Below, piece by piece: positions 1 through 10,561 of a DNA stretch of 64,000 nt (the first letter of the stretch is position 1; every line of letters begins with the position of its first letter). Location of the stretch: NCBI RefSeq assembly GCF_024763615.1, contig NC_077222.1, forward strand, positions 84,754,001-84,818,000. The letters are read 5' to 3'. The translations under genes were made by a program, and so were the position numbers. Under the pieces are notes generated by a model, which was not told the origin of the DNA, did not search any database, and worked only from the letters and a program-made list of their open reading frames with translations. The stretch comes from Phlebotomus papatasi. Lineage: Eukaryota; Arthropoda; Insecta; Diptera; Psychodidae.

Positions 1-1326
1 GTTTATTCAAGTAGCACCAAAAAAATATGAATATAAAATGATCGAAATTGCATAAGCAGAATTCAAGACAAATTATGAAAACCGGATTTAAACAACCGGA
101 AAAAACAGAACCTTTTTTTTAATTAATGGAATAGAAATCGTCGTACGCTCGAATAGATTATGTTTATGTTTTATTATGAAGATATTTTTTTCCTGCCAAA
201 ATCTCGAATGAGTCAAAATATCAAAAAGTTATAATGTTGAATGGGCTAAAATCCCGAATAGGCTAAAATTCCGAAGGCTAGAGTTCCGTACGCCAAAATT
301 TTGAAAGCCCAAAACCCGAAATCGGGATTTTGACCCATCCGGGGATCTTGGCCTATTCGAGATTTTGGTCTTTTCGGGATTTTGGCATATTCGCGATTTA
401 TGCCTTTTCGGGATTTCGATCCATTCGGGAATTTGGTTTTTTCTCGGGACTTAGGCTTTTCGGGATTTTGGCATATTCGAGATTTCGGCCTTTTCGGGAT
501 TTCGACCCATTCGGGATATTGATCTTTTCGGGATTTCGATCCATTCGGGATTTTCGTCTTTTCAAGACTTTGATATTCCGGGATTTTGGTCTTTAGATTT
601 TGGGATTTGGACTTTTCGGGTTTTGATCTTTTCGGGATTTTGGCTTTACGGAATTTTGTCTTTTCGGGATTTCGGCCTTTTCAGGATTTCGACCCATTCG
701 GATTCAGGATTTTGGTCTTTTCAAAATTTTGGTATTTCGGGATTGTGGTCTTTCCCGGCATTTAGGCTTTTCGGGATTTTGATTTTTTCGGGATTTCGAT
801 CCATTCGAGATTTTGGCATATTCGAGATTTCGGCCCTTTCGGGATTTTGACCCATTCGGGATTTTGGCCTTTTCTTGGGATTTTGAATTTTTCGGGATTT
901 CGATCCATTCGAGATTTTGGTATATTCGAGATTTCGGCCTTTTCGGGATTTTGACCCATTCGGAATTTTGGTCTTCTCTTGGGATTTAGGTTTTTCGGGA
1001 TTTCGACCCATTCAGGACTTTGGTTTTAAGTATTTTGGATTTTCGGGACTTCGATCCATTCGGGATTTTGGTCTTTTGAAATTTTTGCATTTCGGGATTT
1101 TGATAGCGGTCCTCTTTCTAAACCGAAGATATTGCGTACTACGGGCAGCCGGACTCCAAAATACTGACTTATAATTTTTTTCATCAAAGATGTTCAAAGA
1201 AACATAGCAGTGAAACACAAATCGATTTTAAGCACTTTTCGAAAATCGAAATATCACAATAAGTGTGATTATGAAGGAATTATGGGAATTACACCTTAAA
1301 CCTGATAAATAATTAAACCATTTTAC
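1..1326 (-). other. intron of the FAM114A-family gene (runs off left edge)
   Basis: This begins right after the donor (CAG|GTAAAA, GT at 1326-1325) of the FAM114A first coding exon. No further coding exon is seen down to position 1, so the C-terminal exons must lie outside the window. Positions 1-235 and 1111-1326 are AT-rich with nothing recognised; 236-1110 is a minisatellite. Confidence 0.7.
236..1110. repeat. degenerate minisatellite (about 15-17 bp subunits, higher-order about 30-60 bp)
   Basis: The block is built from variants of TTCGGGATTTTGG and TTCGGGATTTCGACC separated by short spacers such as CATATTCGAG, CTTTTCGGGA and CCATTCGGGA. Subunits alternate in a loose higher-order pattern (DGFS..GILIFSGFRSIRDFG-like when read in frame). 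It has few stop codons in several frames on both strands because the unit lacks TAA, TAG and TGA; the open frames are a by-product of composition, not evidence of genes. It sits inside the FAM114A intron. Confidence 0.9.
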
Positions 1327-2679
1327 CTGACTTAGTACGGGTCTCTCGCTCTCCAACCCGAGCATTTTCCTCTTATTCATGAGTCCGGGATCATTCTCTT
1401 GGAGTATCGTCATTGTCTTTTTCCCAATACCCTCGAGGGTGTCCAAGCCACCGCTTATCACTTTGTTCCCAATTTGCTGAACACCCGAAACCAGTTGACC
1501 GAATTTTAATGACCTCTCCTCGGATTTTTTGCTGCTATCTGAAGTTTCTGAACTCGGAGTTACAGTTCCATCAGGTTCACCTTCCCCACGTTTTGCGGCT
1601 TCCTCCTTCTGAGCTTTGGCTAAATCTGCTGGGTCTGGAACACCCATTCCTGTCTCAATAACCGAAGACAAGCCATGAGTAAGGGTTGCTACTCCTTCTG
1701 ATGCCGTTGAAAGGAGCGTCGAGAATCCTCCCCATGGCTTCCAGCCCCATGATTGGGATTTCGAGGTATCATTGGACAATTTATCTAACACACTGGAAAG
1801 TTTTTCCTCCTCTTTTTCCTTGGGTTTTTGCATTTCATCCTGAGGAGGTTCACTGAATGTTTGCTTTGTTCCCAATTCACCCAAAACAGGAAAGGTATCA
1901 TAGGATGATGAGGCTTGGGAGGTTTTAATCATTCTCGATAGATTCTGAAAGATTCCTGAATTTTTTTCAGTTTCCGATGGTTTTTGCTGGGAAATTTCTG
2001 AGAGAACTGGAAAAACACTGTATAAATTTTCTCCTCCGGATTTTTTTGAATCTTCAGTGTCGAATTTCGTTGGTTTTTCCCAATCATCCGATTCCCAGTC
2101 ATCTCTGTCCCATCCGTCTTTGTCTTCTGCCTCACCCTGGTCTTTCTTGCTATCGATTGCATCACTATCTCCCCAATCATCGAAGTCCCATCCGTCATTT
2201 GATTGCTTTTCAGGGTCTTTTGGCTCAGCCTGGGGCACAATTTTGGGCTCTGGTGGGGCCTGTACCACGGTAAATGGTGCGGATTCTTTTGAGGAGGGGT
2301 CTCTAGGGCCTGTAGGACTGTTTAATTTCATACCCAGCTTCATTGGTTTAGGTTTTCCTTCACGAGAAGGTTTCTCGATCTTTCGAACGGATCGTTTATT
2401 GGATTTCTTTGAGTCATCTTCCTTTTCTGGAGATTTTTCCTGAATTTCTGGTTCTCTGGAACTATGTTCCTCAGCAGATGTATCAATTTTCACATCAGCT
2501 ATGGCCTCGAGTAGCCCAGATTGGATTTCCGATGACGATTTTCTAGCCACGATTTGATTTTTGTTGTCACTGGTAATTTTCACAGAAACACTTTCTTCTT
2601 TTTCCTTTTTTGCACTTTTCTTCTCTTCCACAGCAAAATCCTCATCAGCACTCTCAAATTCACCTTCTGAACTCGACAT
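1327..2679 (-). CDS. FAM114A: FAM114A-family protein, first coding exon (partial gene)
   Basis: The exon encodes 451 residues from ATG at 2679 and ends in phase 0 at a good donor. The N-terminal two thirds is acidic and low-complexity, with a repeated D-W-rich motif (WDFDDWGDSD, WDRDDWESDD). The diagnostic part is near residues 305-345: W-x-W-K-P-W-G-G-F followed by LLSTASEGVATLTHGLSSV and GMGVPDPADLA, which matches the conserved core of FAM114A1/A2 (NOXP20) proteins (Drosophila CG9590 is the counterpart as I recall). Human members are cytosolic proteins linked to Rab2 and Golgi traffic; the fly role is not established here. The rest of the conserved C-terminus lies in exons beyond position 1. 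The upstream neighbour NOL12 ends only 154 bp away on the same strand, so the promoter must be compact. Confidence 0.85.
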
Positions 2680-2809
2680 CGTTACCTTTCTCTATGAATT
2701 TTCATGAAAAAAAACACAGGTGAAAAGAAAAACTTTTTGACAACGTAGTACGCACCCTGTAAACAAACAACAGTGGAAGATATGGCGGAGAATCCAAGGA
2801 AAAATCCAA

Positions 2810-2815
2810 TTTATT
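2810..2815 (-). other. poly(A) signal of the NOL12 gene
   Basis: AATAAA on the minus strand lies 18 nt past the NOL12 stop codon and upstream of the FAM114A start. It is consistent with a very short 3' UTR in a tightly packed gene pair. Confidence 0.5.
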
Positions 2816-2833
2816 AAAATTTACCATAAAAAA

Positions 2834-3607
2834 TTATTTATTTTTGCTATTTTTGCCTTTTCCACCCGTTTTCTTACTCTGTTTCTTCAATAATTTCATC
2901 TTTTGATTCTTTTCCCGACGAGCCTTCTTCCTATTTTTCGATCTCTGCAATTGGGTCTTCATCTTGAAGGCTTTGCTCTTCTTCAGGAACTTCATTGTAT
3001 GATCCTGTACCATTCTGTTGAGTTCTTTCTTTGATTTTAGGGCCTCCAAAGGGGTTTGTCCTTTAGAAGTACTACTTGCAGATGATTCCTTACTTTTCTG
3101 AGAACTAACACTCATCCCAGGAATTTCTTCTTTGTCGCTCTCCTCAGATTCCTCTTTCACCTCAGCTTTTTCATCATACTTGGGCCTATTTTGTCCCACC
3201 CAATTATTCTCCTGAGCCAAATCATATGTAGACAATTCTGTTATCTTTACCGTCACATCTTCAGTCTCATACTCCTCCTCATCAGCTTCTTCCTGTTCCT
3301 CAAGTTCGGGAATTGTTTGGAAGGATTTTTTGAATTGCTTCGTAATATTATTGCGTATATCTTCCTTCAATTGTTTCTTTTCTAACTTCAATTTCTGCTC
3401 AATTTCCTCCTTGGCACGTTCTTTCCTCTGCAATTTTCTCTTCCGGAAACCCGTGAGGAATTCCCTGCAACAGGTTTTTAGAGGTTAAGTTTTGAAAAAT
3501 ATTATTTTCTTGGATTGTTACCTTCTTTTCTTCTCATCGAACTCAACTATAAGCTTCCGACGAGTCCTTCCTCGTCCTTTGGATGTGTTTCTCTGGTTTT
3601 TACCCAT
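2834..3607 (-). CDS. NOL12: NOL12/Nop25 family nucleolar protein (Viriato orthologue), two exons
   Basis: Exon 1 is 3607-3522 and exon 2 is 3464-2834. The junction is AAG|GTAACA ... TTGCAG|GGAATT; codon AG+G restores arginine and gives FDEKKRREFLTGFRKRK, the signature of NOL12/Nop25 (human form FDEEKRREYLTGFHKRK). The protein is about 228 residues: short basic N-terminus, then the conserved block, a long charged coiled coil (RKERAKEEIEQKLKLEKKQLKEDI split over several heptads), an acidic middle, a VTVKITELS motif typical of the family, and a Lys/Arg-rich tail that should direct it to the nucleolus. The family binds RNA and acts in pre-rRNA processing (spacer 1 cleavage); the Drosophila orthologue Viriato is needed for nucleolar structure and growth. 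Length and exon phase are normal. Confidence 0.92.
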
Positions 3608-3949
3608 TTATAAAAGGCTTTTAGATGTGTCTTGTGTAGAATTTTTCTCATAAACACATGAACTACCAAAAATGTAAACACACTGAACTGAACCCACTAA
3701 AAAATGTTTCTTGAGGTGAATTCACATGTATGATGGAGTTTCATGAAACTAGTTGCGTGAAACTACACAAGTTCCCGCGATTTTTATTATTTCAGATTCC
3801 TTTATTTCACTACTTTTATGCATTAAAACATTTATGATTAGTTTAAATTAATTACCTACTTACAAAATCTAATTTTTACTAATTATTTCTAATAAAATAT
3901 TAGCTAATTTGATGAAATGGGATAAATCTATGAATCAGTTATAAAACCA

Positions 3950-5141
3950 GAGGGGCAATTCACGAAATATCCAGACAAAAAAAAAAAAAAATGGACGGCG
4001 AATATGGTGGAGACACACTTGATGTGGCGAAAAGTGAAATAATGCATTTTTCAGTCCGTCTATCCGGTCTATCCGTCGAAAAGTAGGCAAAACGCAATAA
4101 GGCAAGTAAAATTTATGGTGCGTATTTAAAATTGGAATCGTTATTAATATTTTAGGAATTTTAAGCATTCTAAAGAAAGGGGAAAACTTTCAAATAGCAA
4201 TATAAATTATTTAAATTTTGGTGAAGTTTGTTGAATATTAAATGCTGTACATAATTATATTGCTTCACATAAAAGAAAATAAATATTGCAATAATGGTCT
4301 AGTCTAGTGCAAAGATAAAAGTTTTTATTTTGAACCATTTTTATCCAAAATCACTTTGACTTCCTTTTAAATTCTAAATACAATTTCCATATTAAAAGAT
4401 TAAAAAAATTATTTGGGGTAATGATGAAAATATCGTCACATAGGTGTATTTTCTGAGAATTATGATAAATGTCGTAAGTTTGTAAAGACCTCTCAGGAGT
4501 AGCATAAAAAATGCATTTATTCTGATAATAAATATTTTATTCATTTTGTACATAAACGTGGTAAATATTATACTTCTAACGCTAAGAATATTATATTTTT
4601 GATGCGTGCATTTATTGACAAGTGGTGGTCTTTAAAGGGTGAATTTGATATTAAAAATAGTTTTTTTTAGATTATTGTAGAAATCTTAGCTTGGCAAAAA
4701 ATTTGGTCAGAAGTTAAATCATATGTAAATTTTAACAATAAAAAAAGTTCTGAAACTCATAATCCCTAATAATAATTCCTTTAGTCCCTGAACTTTCCCA
4801 AAACATATTTTTTCAGAACACAAGGACTATTTAAACGTTTATAAAATTTTTAAACCCACTAATTTCTTACTATTTTTGTGCCTGGGCATCTTTACTTAAA
4901 TAAAATAATCCAAATAAATATTTTTTCATAGGACCCTCCGGTCTCGAGCTGGAGCTGGAGGGTTAAATTGTCTGGATACATCCCGAAATTGCAGCAGGTA
5001 CAAGAAGATCCAAAACTTTGTACACCCTCCATTTTTAGCGAGGAGACGCACCTTTTAACGGGAAGGCGAAATTCGCCTCACAGAAAACGGACAGTAACCA
5101 GCCAAGATTTTGGCTGGATACTTTCGTGAATTGCCCCTCAG
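3950..5141. mobile_element. non-autonomous DNA transposon, about 1.2 kb
   Basis: The ends are inverted copies: AGGGGCAATTCACGAAA then TATCCAG at the left, and CTGGATA then TTTCGTGAATTGCCCCT at the right. No transposase frame is visible inside. A clean target-site duplication was not found, so the superfamily is open. Confidence 0.65.
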
Positions 5142-6136
5142 GTTGAGTTGAGAACCAGGATAACTAAAAAATAATAATTTAAGAATTCATAAAAAAATGT
5201 TTCAAATATTTCGTCGTTAATTTCACTTATTACGGAAAGCGACGGAAAGTCTTATGCGGTGTTCGTTAATGCGAAAACAAACTTGAATCATTCCTAAAGA
5301 TTTTTGAGACCATATTTATTAATCACTCTGGATAAATTTGGGTTTGTTGCAACAAGCCTTATAATCCTTAACTATTTTAGAAAAATTTAAGCCAGTTACA
5401 TGAACTAATATTTTTTATTAGAGATAACTAGGATTGTATTTAATTCTGCGCAATAATAGGAAAATTTTTTAAGATGATCTATATCACTTAACTATCTTTT
5501 CGAACCGTAAGATGCCCAGTCATCCCCATTACAAGGTGACTTTTTTTATGGAGCTACATATTTGAAGACAACTCATAAATTGATCTCGGACTCAGCTCAC
5601 AGTGCTCTGAAGGAAAATATATTTAAACAATAATCTACTATATTTATCCCTCCACTCAGTACCCGATCTTAATAATACGAAAGAACTTCTCACCTTTAAC
5701 TCTTTCGTCTCTTTTGGGACGAGAGTACCCAAAGCAGCATATGAATGTTCTGTGAAAAACAATGTTTTTTTAAGTATTCAGAACTGATAAAAATCCTATT
5801 TTTGTGGATGATTACAAACTATAAGGATGTCCAAATGTGACATATTTTTTGTAGGACCTCAATTAATTCCTGAGCTTAGATATTTTTGATTAAAAATTGT
5901 GAAATTTGCTTGCAGCATATGCTGCGGTCCGAGAAGAGTTAAGATATTTCGCGTAACGTTTGCAACTGCAGAGAAGCTTACATCCCATACCTTTTTAGTG
6001 TGTAAAAATTATCTTTGGCATCAACTTTTAGGCAACTTGACAAGGGCTTGTACGGCATTATAAACCGATTTCTTTTCACTTTATGTTTTCAATTAGAATC
6101 AAAATATTTAACTTCTATTTTTGGGATCTTACGGTT
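5142..6136. other. intergenic, nothing recognised
   Basis: AT-rich DNA between NOL12 and trx. I see no coding exon, RNA gene or clear repeat boundary. Confidence 0.5.
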
Positions 6137-6326
6137 CGTCAGATTTTTTTCTCTTCCAAAGAAAAAGTTTCGAATTTTTCTCTAGAGCTTTTGACCCTGT
6201 TGGTCTTTTTCAATAGTTCAAAATAAAAATATTTTCTCAGCTCACTGAAGATAACCCACACCAAGCGTCAAAAGCTCTGGAGAAAAAATCGAATATTTTA
6301 TTTTGAAAAAGAAATAGATTCTGACG
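6137..6326. repeat. imperfect fold-back
   Basis: The left part CGTCAGATTTTTTTCTCTT ... CTAGAGCTTTTGAC is mirrored by GTCAAAAGCTCTGGAG ... ATTCTGACG at the right. The arms are about 60 bp with several mismatches; no target duplication seen. Confidence 0.6.
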
Positions 6327-6430
6327 ATGCAGAGTTGACGGGAGCACAGAAAATATTTAGGGGAAAACGGGCTACCATTACCCTACTCAAGGTTCGGACA
6401 ATTCACATTTTTTTCTATGTTCTTATGGAT

Positions 6431-6789
6431 TTTACCCATGGTTCTTAAGTTGTTCGAAGCTTGAGTCGTCCGAAGTTCGAACATAGCGCGCTTTCCCCTA
6501 AACTTCATTTGAAATATTAGGGGGAAGTGGGGCACCTTTGAAATTGGGATTTTTCTCCTATGTTTAAGTGGAACTGATCCATATCATAATGCAATTTAGA
6601 TTCTCATTCTGTTTGGGCAGCTATATTATATCATAATAAAGCTCAATTTTATTTAAAAATAGGTGAAAAATCCCAATTTCAAAGGTGCCCCAGTTCCCCC
6701 TAATATTTGAAATGAAGTTTAGGGGAAAGCGCGCTATGTTCGAACTTCGGACGACTCAAGCTTCGAACAACTTAAGAACCATGGGTAAA
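6431..6789. repeat. 125-bp-arm hairpin (fold-back element)
   Basis: Positions 6431-6555 and 6665-6789 are reverse complements without gaps and with very few mismatches (for example CCACTTCCCCC against CCAGTTCCCCC). The loop is 109 bp and contains no coding signal. The equal, ungapped arms suggest a young inversion or a fold-back MITE. Confidence 0.85.
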
Positions 6790-7042
6790 CATGGGTAACA
6801 TGGGTAAACACTTGTAAAAAAAACACTTGACAATTTTAAGGAATTAGAAAACAATCTCTTAAAATCGAAAAATTGCTTCTCCTAAAAGAAACGTTTCTAA
6901 AGTGTTAACAATTTTACTTGCAAAAATTGCTCGTTTTTTTATAATTCTAAATATAGCTTATTTTTTCTTATAAGGTACCTAGAGTCTTGAAAGAGAAAAG
7001 ATTTAATAAAATCAGATGCAAACTGATAATCTTAAAAAAATA

Positions 7043-7260
7043 TTAGGGAAAACTGGGGCACCACCAAACAGGGGGTAGCACCAAACACTACGATTTTTTA
7101 ATCATACATTCGACATCTCAGGACAAGACTTATAGAAATTTATAGGCATTACAAGGATGCTTGTCCACTGAGGACATGGTCGAGATAGTCCAGGAAGTTT
7201 AGAAATAGAAATTAGTGTTTGGTGCTACCACATGTTTGGTGATTCCCCAGCTTCCTCTAC
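7043..7260. repeat. short inverted-repeat element
   Basis: The arms share GGGGCACCACCAAACA / TGTTTGGTGATTCCCC and GGTAGCACCAAACACTA / TAGTGTTTGGTGCTACC, about 50 bp each with small gaps. Likely a decayed MITE; its ends are uncertain. Confidence 0.65.
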
Positions 7261-7630
7261 ATTGTTGAAAAAATTGGAAAATCCTAAAACTCCTAGGAAC
7301 TGCTTTTACAATGTGAAGACTCAAGCTTCGGACAACTTATCTTTTTCTATGTTCCTAACGGATTTTACGCATGGTTTTTTTCGGGATATTTAAGGCATTG
7401 GAACTAGCTATTAAAATATAATATTATAATGAGTGAAATTCATTAAAAACATATTGAAAAAAAATTAATTGTTCGAAGCTTCAATCATCTGAATTTAGGA
7501 CTTTTTACTAAAAAAATATTTACATTTCTTTTTTTTTTTAATACAAAATAAATCACAAAACAGAGTTTGGGGCAACATCAAACAGGCTATTTCCTCACAA
7601 ATGTAAGCATTTAAATTACGAGTTCTAGTA

Positions 7631-8061
7631 GGGTAAGTGTGCCAAATTTCGGCATAGTTGCATGTAAGAGCCAAAATCTCAAGTTTGAAATGTAATATTT
7701 TTAATACCAATTGATTTTTTTATTCCTTCTTCTTAAGGAGTGTTGTTTGAAACCTTGTAGACAGTTTACCGTCCTAATTTGCTCTAAAATCATTCTTAAT
7801 ACATTTTATAATGAAAAAAATGTAGACATAGCTTTGGTGGCCTATTTCGGCCACCTTCATTCTCATAGATTTTTGCCTTTCGGGAATTCTCCCAAAGCCT
7901 TTTTCACGTCATCTCGTTTGTCGAAGATATATTTTATTTTGTAATTTTTTGCATTGTATAATCTCTCTCTAGAGTATGTAAAAACTAAAAAATCATGGAA
8001 ATTTGAGGAACATAAAAGGTGTCCGGAATTGCAAGCTGGCCGAAATTTGACACACCTTACC
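7631..8061. mobile_element. MITE with GTGTGCCAAATTTCGGC-type ends
   Basis: The left end GGGTAAGTGTGCCAAATTT-CGGC is mirrored by GGCCGAAATTTGACACACC-TTACC on the right. TA precedes the left end, but the right flank is not TA, so the target duplication has decayed. Interior codes for nothing. A similar left end occurs near 40086. Confidence 0.55.
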
Positions 8062-10387
8062 TCATTTCGCAAAGCTTGGACATTTTGTACACCAGTTTCC
8101 TTGTCGTCCTTTTTTTGGAATTAACCATCAATGAAAACTATCAATTATTATAAATATAAATGAAAGAAATTTAAAATAATTTTTGATATTTTATATTATT
8201 TTATTTTATTGTGATTCAAATGCAAACAGAATCCGTAAGATTACAAAATTGTACATAATTAGTAATTACAGTATTATATCTTGTTTCTTTTTTTTCCTGT
8301 CTAAAAGTTGACATGCCTGTATAAGATATTACATTCTTGTATCTTCATCTATTTTTTTTTTAATTCTATACTTTTCATCTCACAAAAAAAAATTAATTAA
8401 TGCTTTAAAAAAAAGACAAGAAAAATTAATACAGGTCAATTGTTTAAAATAAAAAAAAAAATACAAACAGCCGAAGTGTTAAGAAAAGTAAATTATGAAA
8501 ATTATATATGGCAAGAAATATGTAACACTGACAGTTTACAAAAAAAAATCTTTCACTTTTTTTTTTGTAAAATGTAAAACCAATTAAGTTTTTGAGGTTT
8601 TATTCTTTCGAGATTTTTCTTTTTACAATCGTCACATTTTTGTGTTTTTTTTCTCTTTCTCTCTATCTTTTTTTTTAGCAACTTGCAATTGCAAATTTTA
8701 TAATTACAATATAATTGGTATAATAGTCAAGAATTGTGGAACACTGCAACAGAATCATTTGAAGCGTGAAAATGTTTTGTGCAAATTAAACACAATCATT
8801 TTGTATGCAGTGTTGGGGAAACAGAGAGATAGATGAAATTGAAATATTTAAATCTACATCCTTTCATTACAAATAGTTGTTTTTTTTTTAAATTTATATT
8901 ACACGTTTTTATCTTTTTATAGAGTGCAAAACGAGTGGTTTTGATAGATTTTTTTCTCTCTCGTCAATTGCATAGAGCTTATTCTTCTTTTCATCATCAC
9001 AATTTGCACCAATGTGTGCCTCTTTTAATTATGATTTTTTTTCTTCAATCTTTATTATATTGTCAAGGTGTTATTTGTGAGATATCAGACTCAGCATTCA
9101 TCATCTACAAGGTTTTTTTTTAACTCTGTTCACCACAAAATCTAATCAGTTACTTCGCAATTTACTATTTACTCGTTAATTTGATTTTTTTTTCTATGTT
9201 CATCATCAGACATTGAGACAATTGAAATTCTCGCTATTATAGATTTGATGTTAGAAGATTATTAATTTTTTTTATCCTTTACTTTGTTGCCTATTGTAGT
9301 TTAATATCATTGTTGAAGAGACAAGGGCTTCACAAGGGGATATGACATAATTTTTGTCGATAAGAATCGCATTTATTTCTATTTTCTGTTTTATTTATTT
9401 ATTTATTCTTTTACACTGTTCTTCCAAATAGAATTAAAAATGCTCGTTTGCTAAAGTTGACACACCCCGTACAGTTCAATGTGAAGCTTGACATTGAAAT
9501 TATTAATATAATTATTTCTATCTCCATTCTGTCCATTAAAATGTACAATGTTGCATTAATACATTTACAAATTACTCTTGTATTTCTTTTTAATTAATAT
9601 CTCAAAAGAAAGCACCTTTTTTTTTGTTTATTGTGATGATACATTATTTTGATGTTTTATTGATAAATTGAGGAACAATTATATCGATTTGATGTCATTT
9701 CACAAATTGTGATAATTTATTTTTCTCTTACAAAATATTCACAATATTCCTGTGATGTCATTTGCAAAAAATTATTTAAAAAAAAATCCCCGCATTAAAA
9801 TCTCGGTGCAAAATGCTATATATATCATTTATGGGAACATGAATTGCAAGCGCGTATTCTCTCTTAATTTTCTTTTTTAAAAATTATACAAAAAAAAACT
9901 AAGAAAAAAATCTCATTCAGTGAGAATTTCACAGAAATATTACATGTCACAATAATATAATGTTAAAAAAATATTTTTCAAAAAAACAGTTTCATTTCGA
10001 AACCAAAAAAAAATCATGATAATCTCTAAAATACAAATACTTTTATTTCTCATTTTTATTTTATAAATTATAAGCACTAAAATATAGACTAAAAATCGTC
10101 ACAGTTATTTCTTTTTCTTACATTACTATAATTTTTTTTTACAAGACAACTATATACTTTTTTTCACATGCCAGATTATACAATAAGGAGGGGTTTTTTT
10201 ACTGGGCATTTTTCACTTAAAGATATACACATACCTTTTTAGTTATTCTAATTAATAACCCCTATGCCAAAAAATTATTTACAATTGTTGATTTTTTTTT
10301 CAATAACACATAGAAGCACTATAATCTCTTTCTTTTTTTTTACACAATTTCATCGGCAAAAGTTCCAATGATGGCTCACTTAGGTCA
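8062..10387. other. 3' flank and probable 3' UTR of trx
   Basis: Very AT-rich, with many poly-T and poly-A runs and several TTTATT strings (AATAAA on the trx strand, e.g. the cluster near 9390-9410 and near 10040). The trx 3' UTR must begin at 10387 and read leftward, but I cannot choose its end. No coding exon is seen. Confidence 0.45.
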
Positions 10388-10561
10388 TCAATTTAAGTAT
10401 TTACGGCAACGTTTTGATCCGCAAGAGCAGGGTATTTTAATGTCTTCAAAGGGAAATTTGTAGTCATAGGTTAATTCTTCACCCGGAACAATACGTCTCA
10501 GGGCAAAGATGATTATGTGTTTGTGCCCAAGAATATCTACAACTTTTGAGTAGCAATTTGG
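10388..10561 (-). CDS. trx: trx last exon: C-terminal SET and post-SET
   Basis: The exon starts after TTTTTTTTGCAG with PNCYSKVVDILGHKHIII and ends with stop at 10388-10390. It carries the SET motif E-E-L-T-Y-D-Y (catalytic tyrosine and AdoMet pocket) and the post-SET cysteines in IPCSCGSKRCRKYLN (C-x-C-x4-C), which with the upstream NHSC cysteine hold zinc. It begins in phase 0, directly continuing NHSCE from the previous exon. The protein ends at the conserved KYLN typical of MLL/Trx proteins. Confidence 0.96.
   Translation of the reverse strand, partial: PNCYSKVVDILGHKHIIIFALRRIVPGEELTYDYKFPFEDIKIPCSCGSKRCRKYLN

Noticed and set aside
330..1011. Several overlapping open frames of Phe/Gly-rich or Lys/Pro-rich repeats
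   Set aside because: They are by-products of a stop-poor minisatellite inside an intron.
236..1110. CRISPR array
   Set aside because: Units are contiguous and variable with no unique spacers; the genome is eukaryotic.
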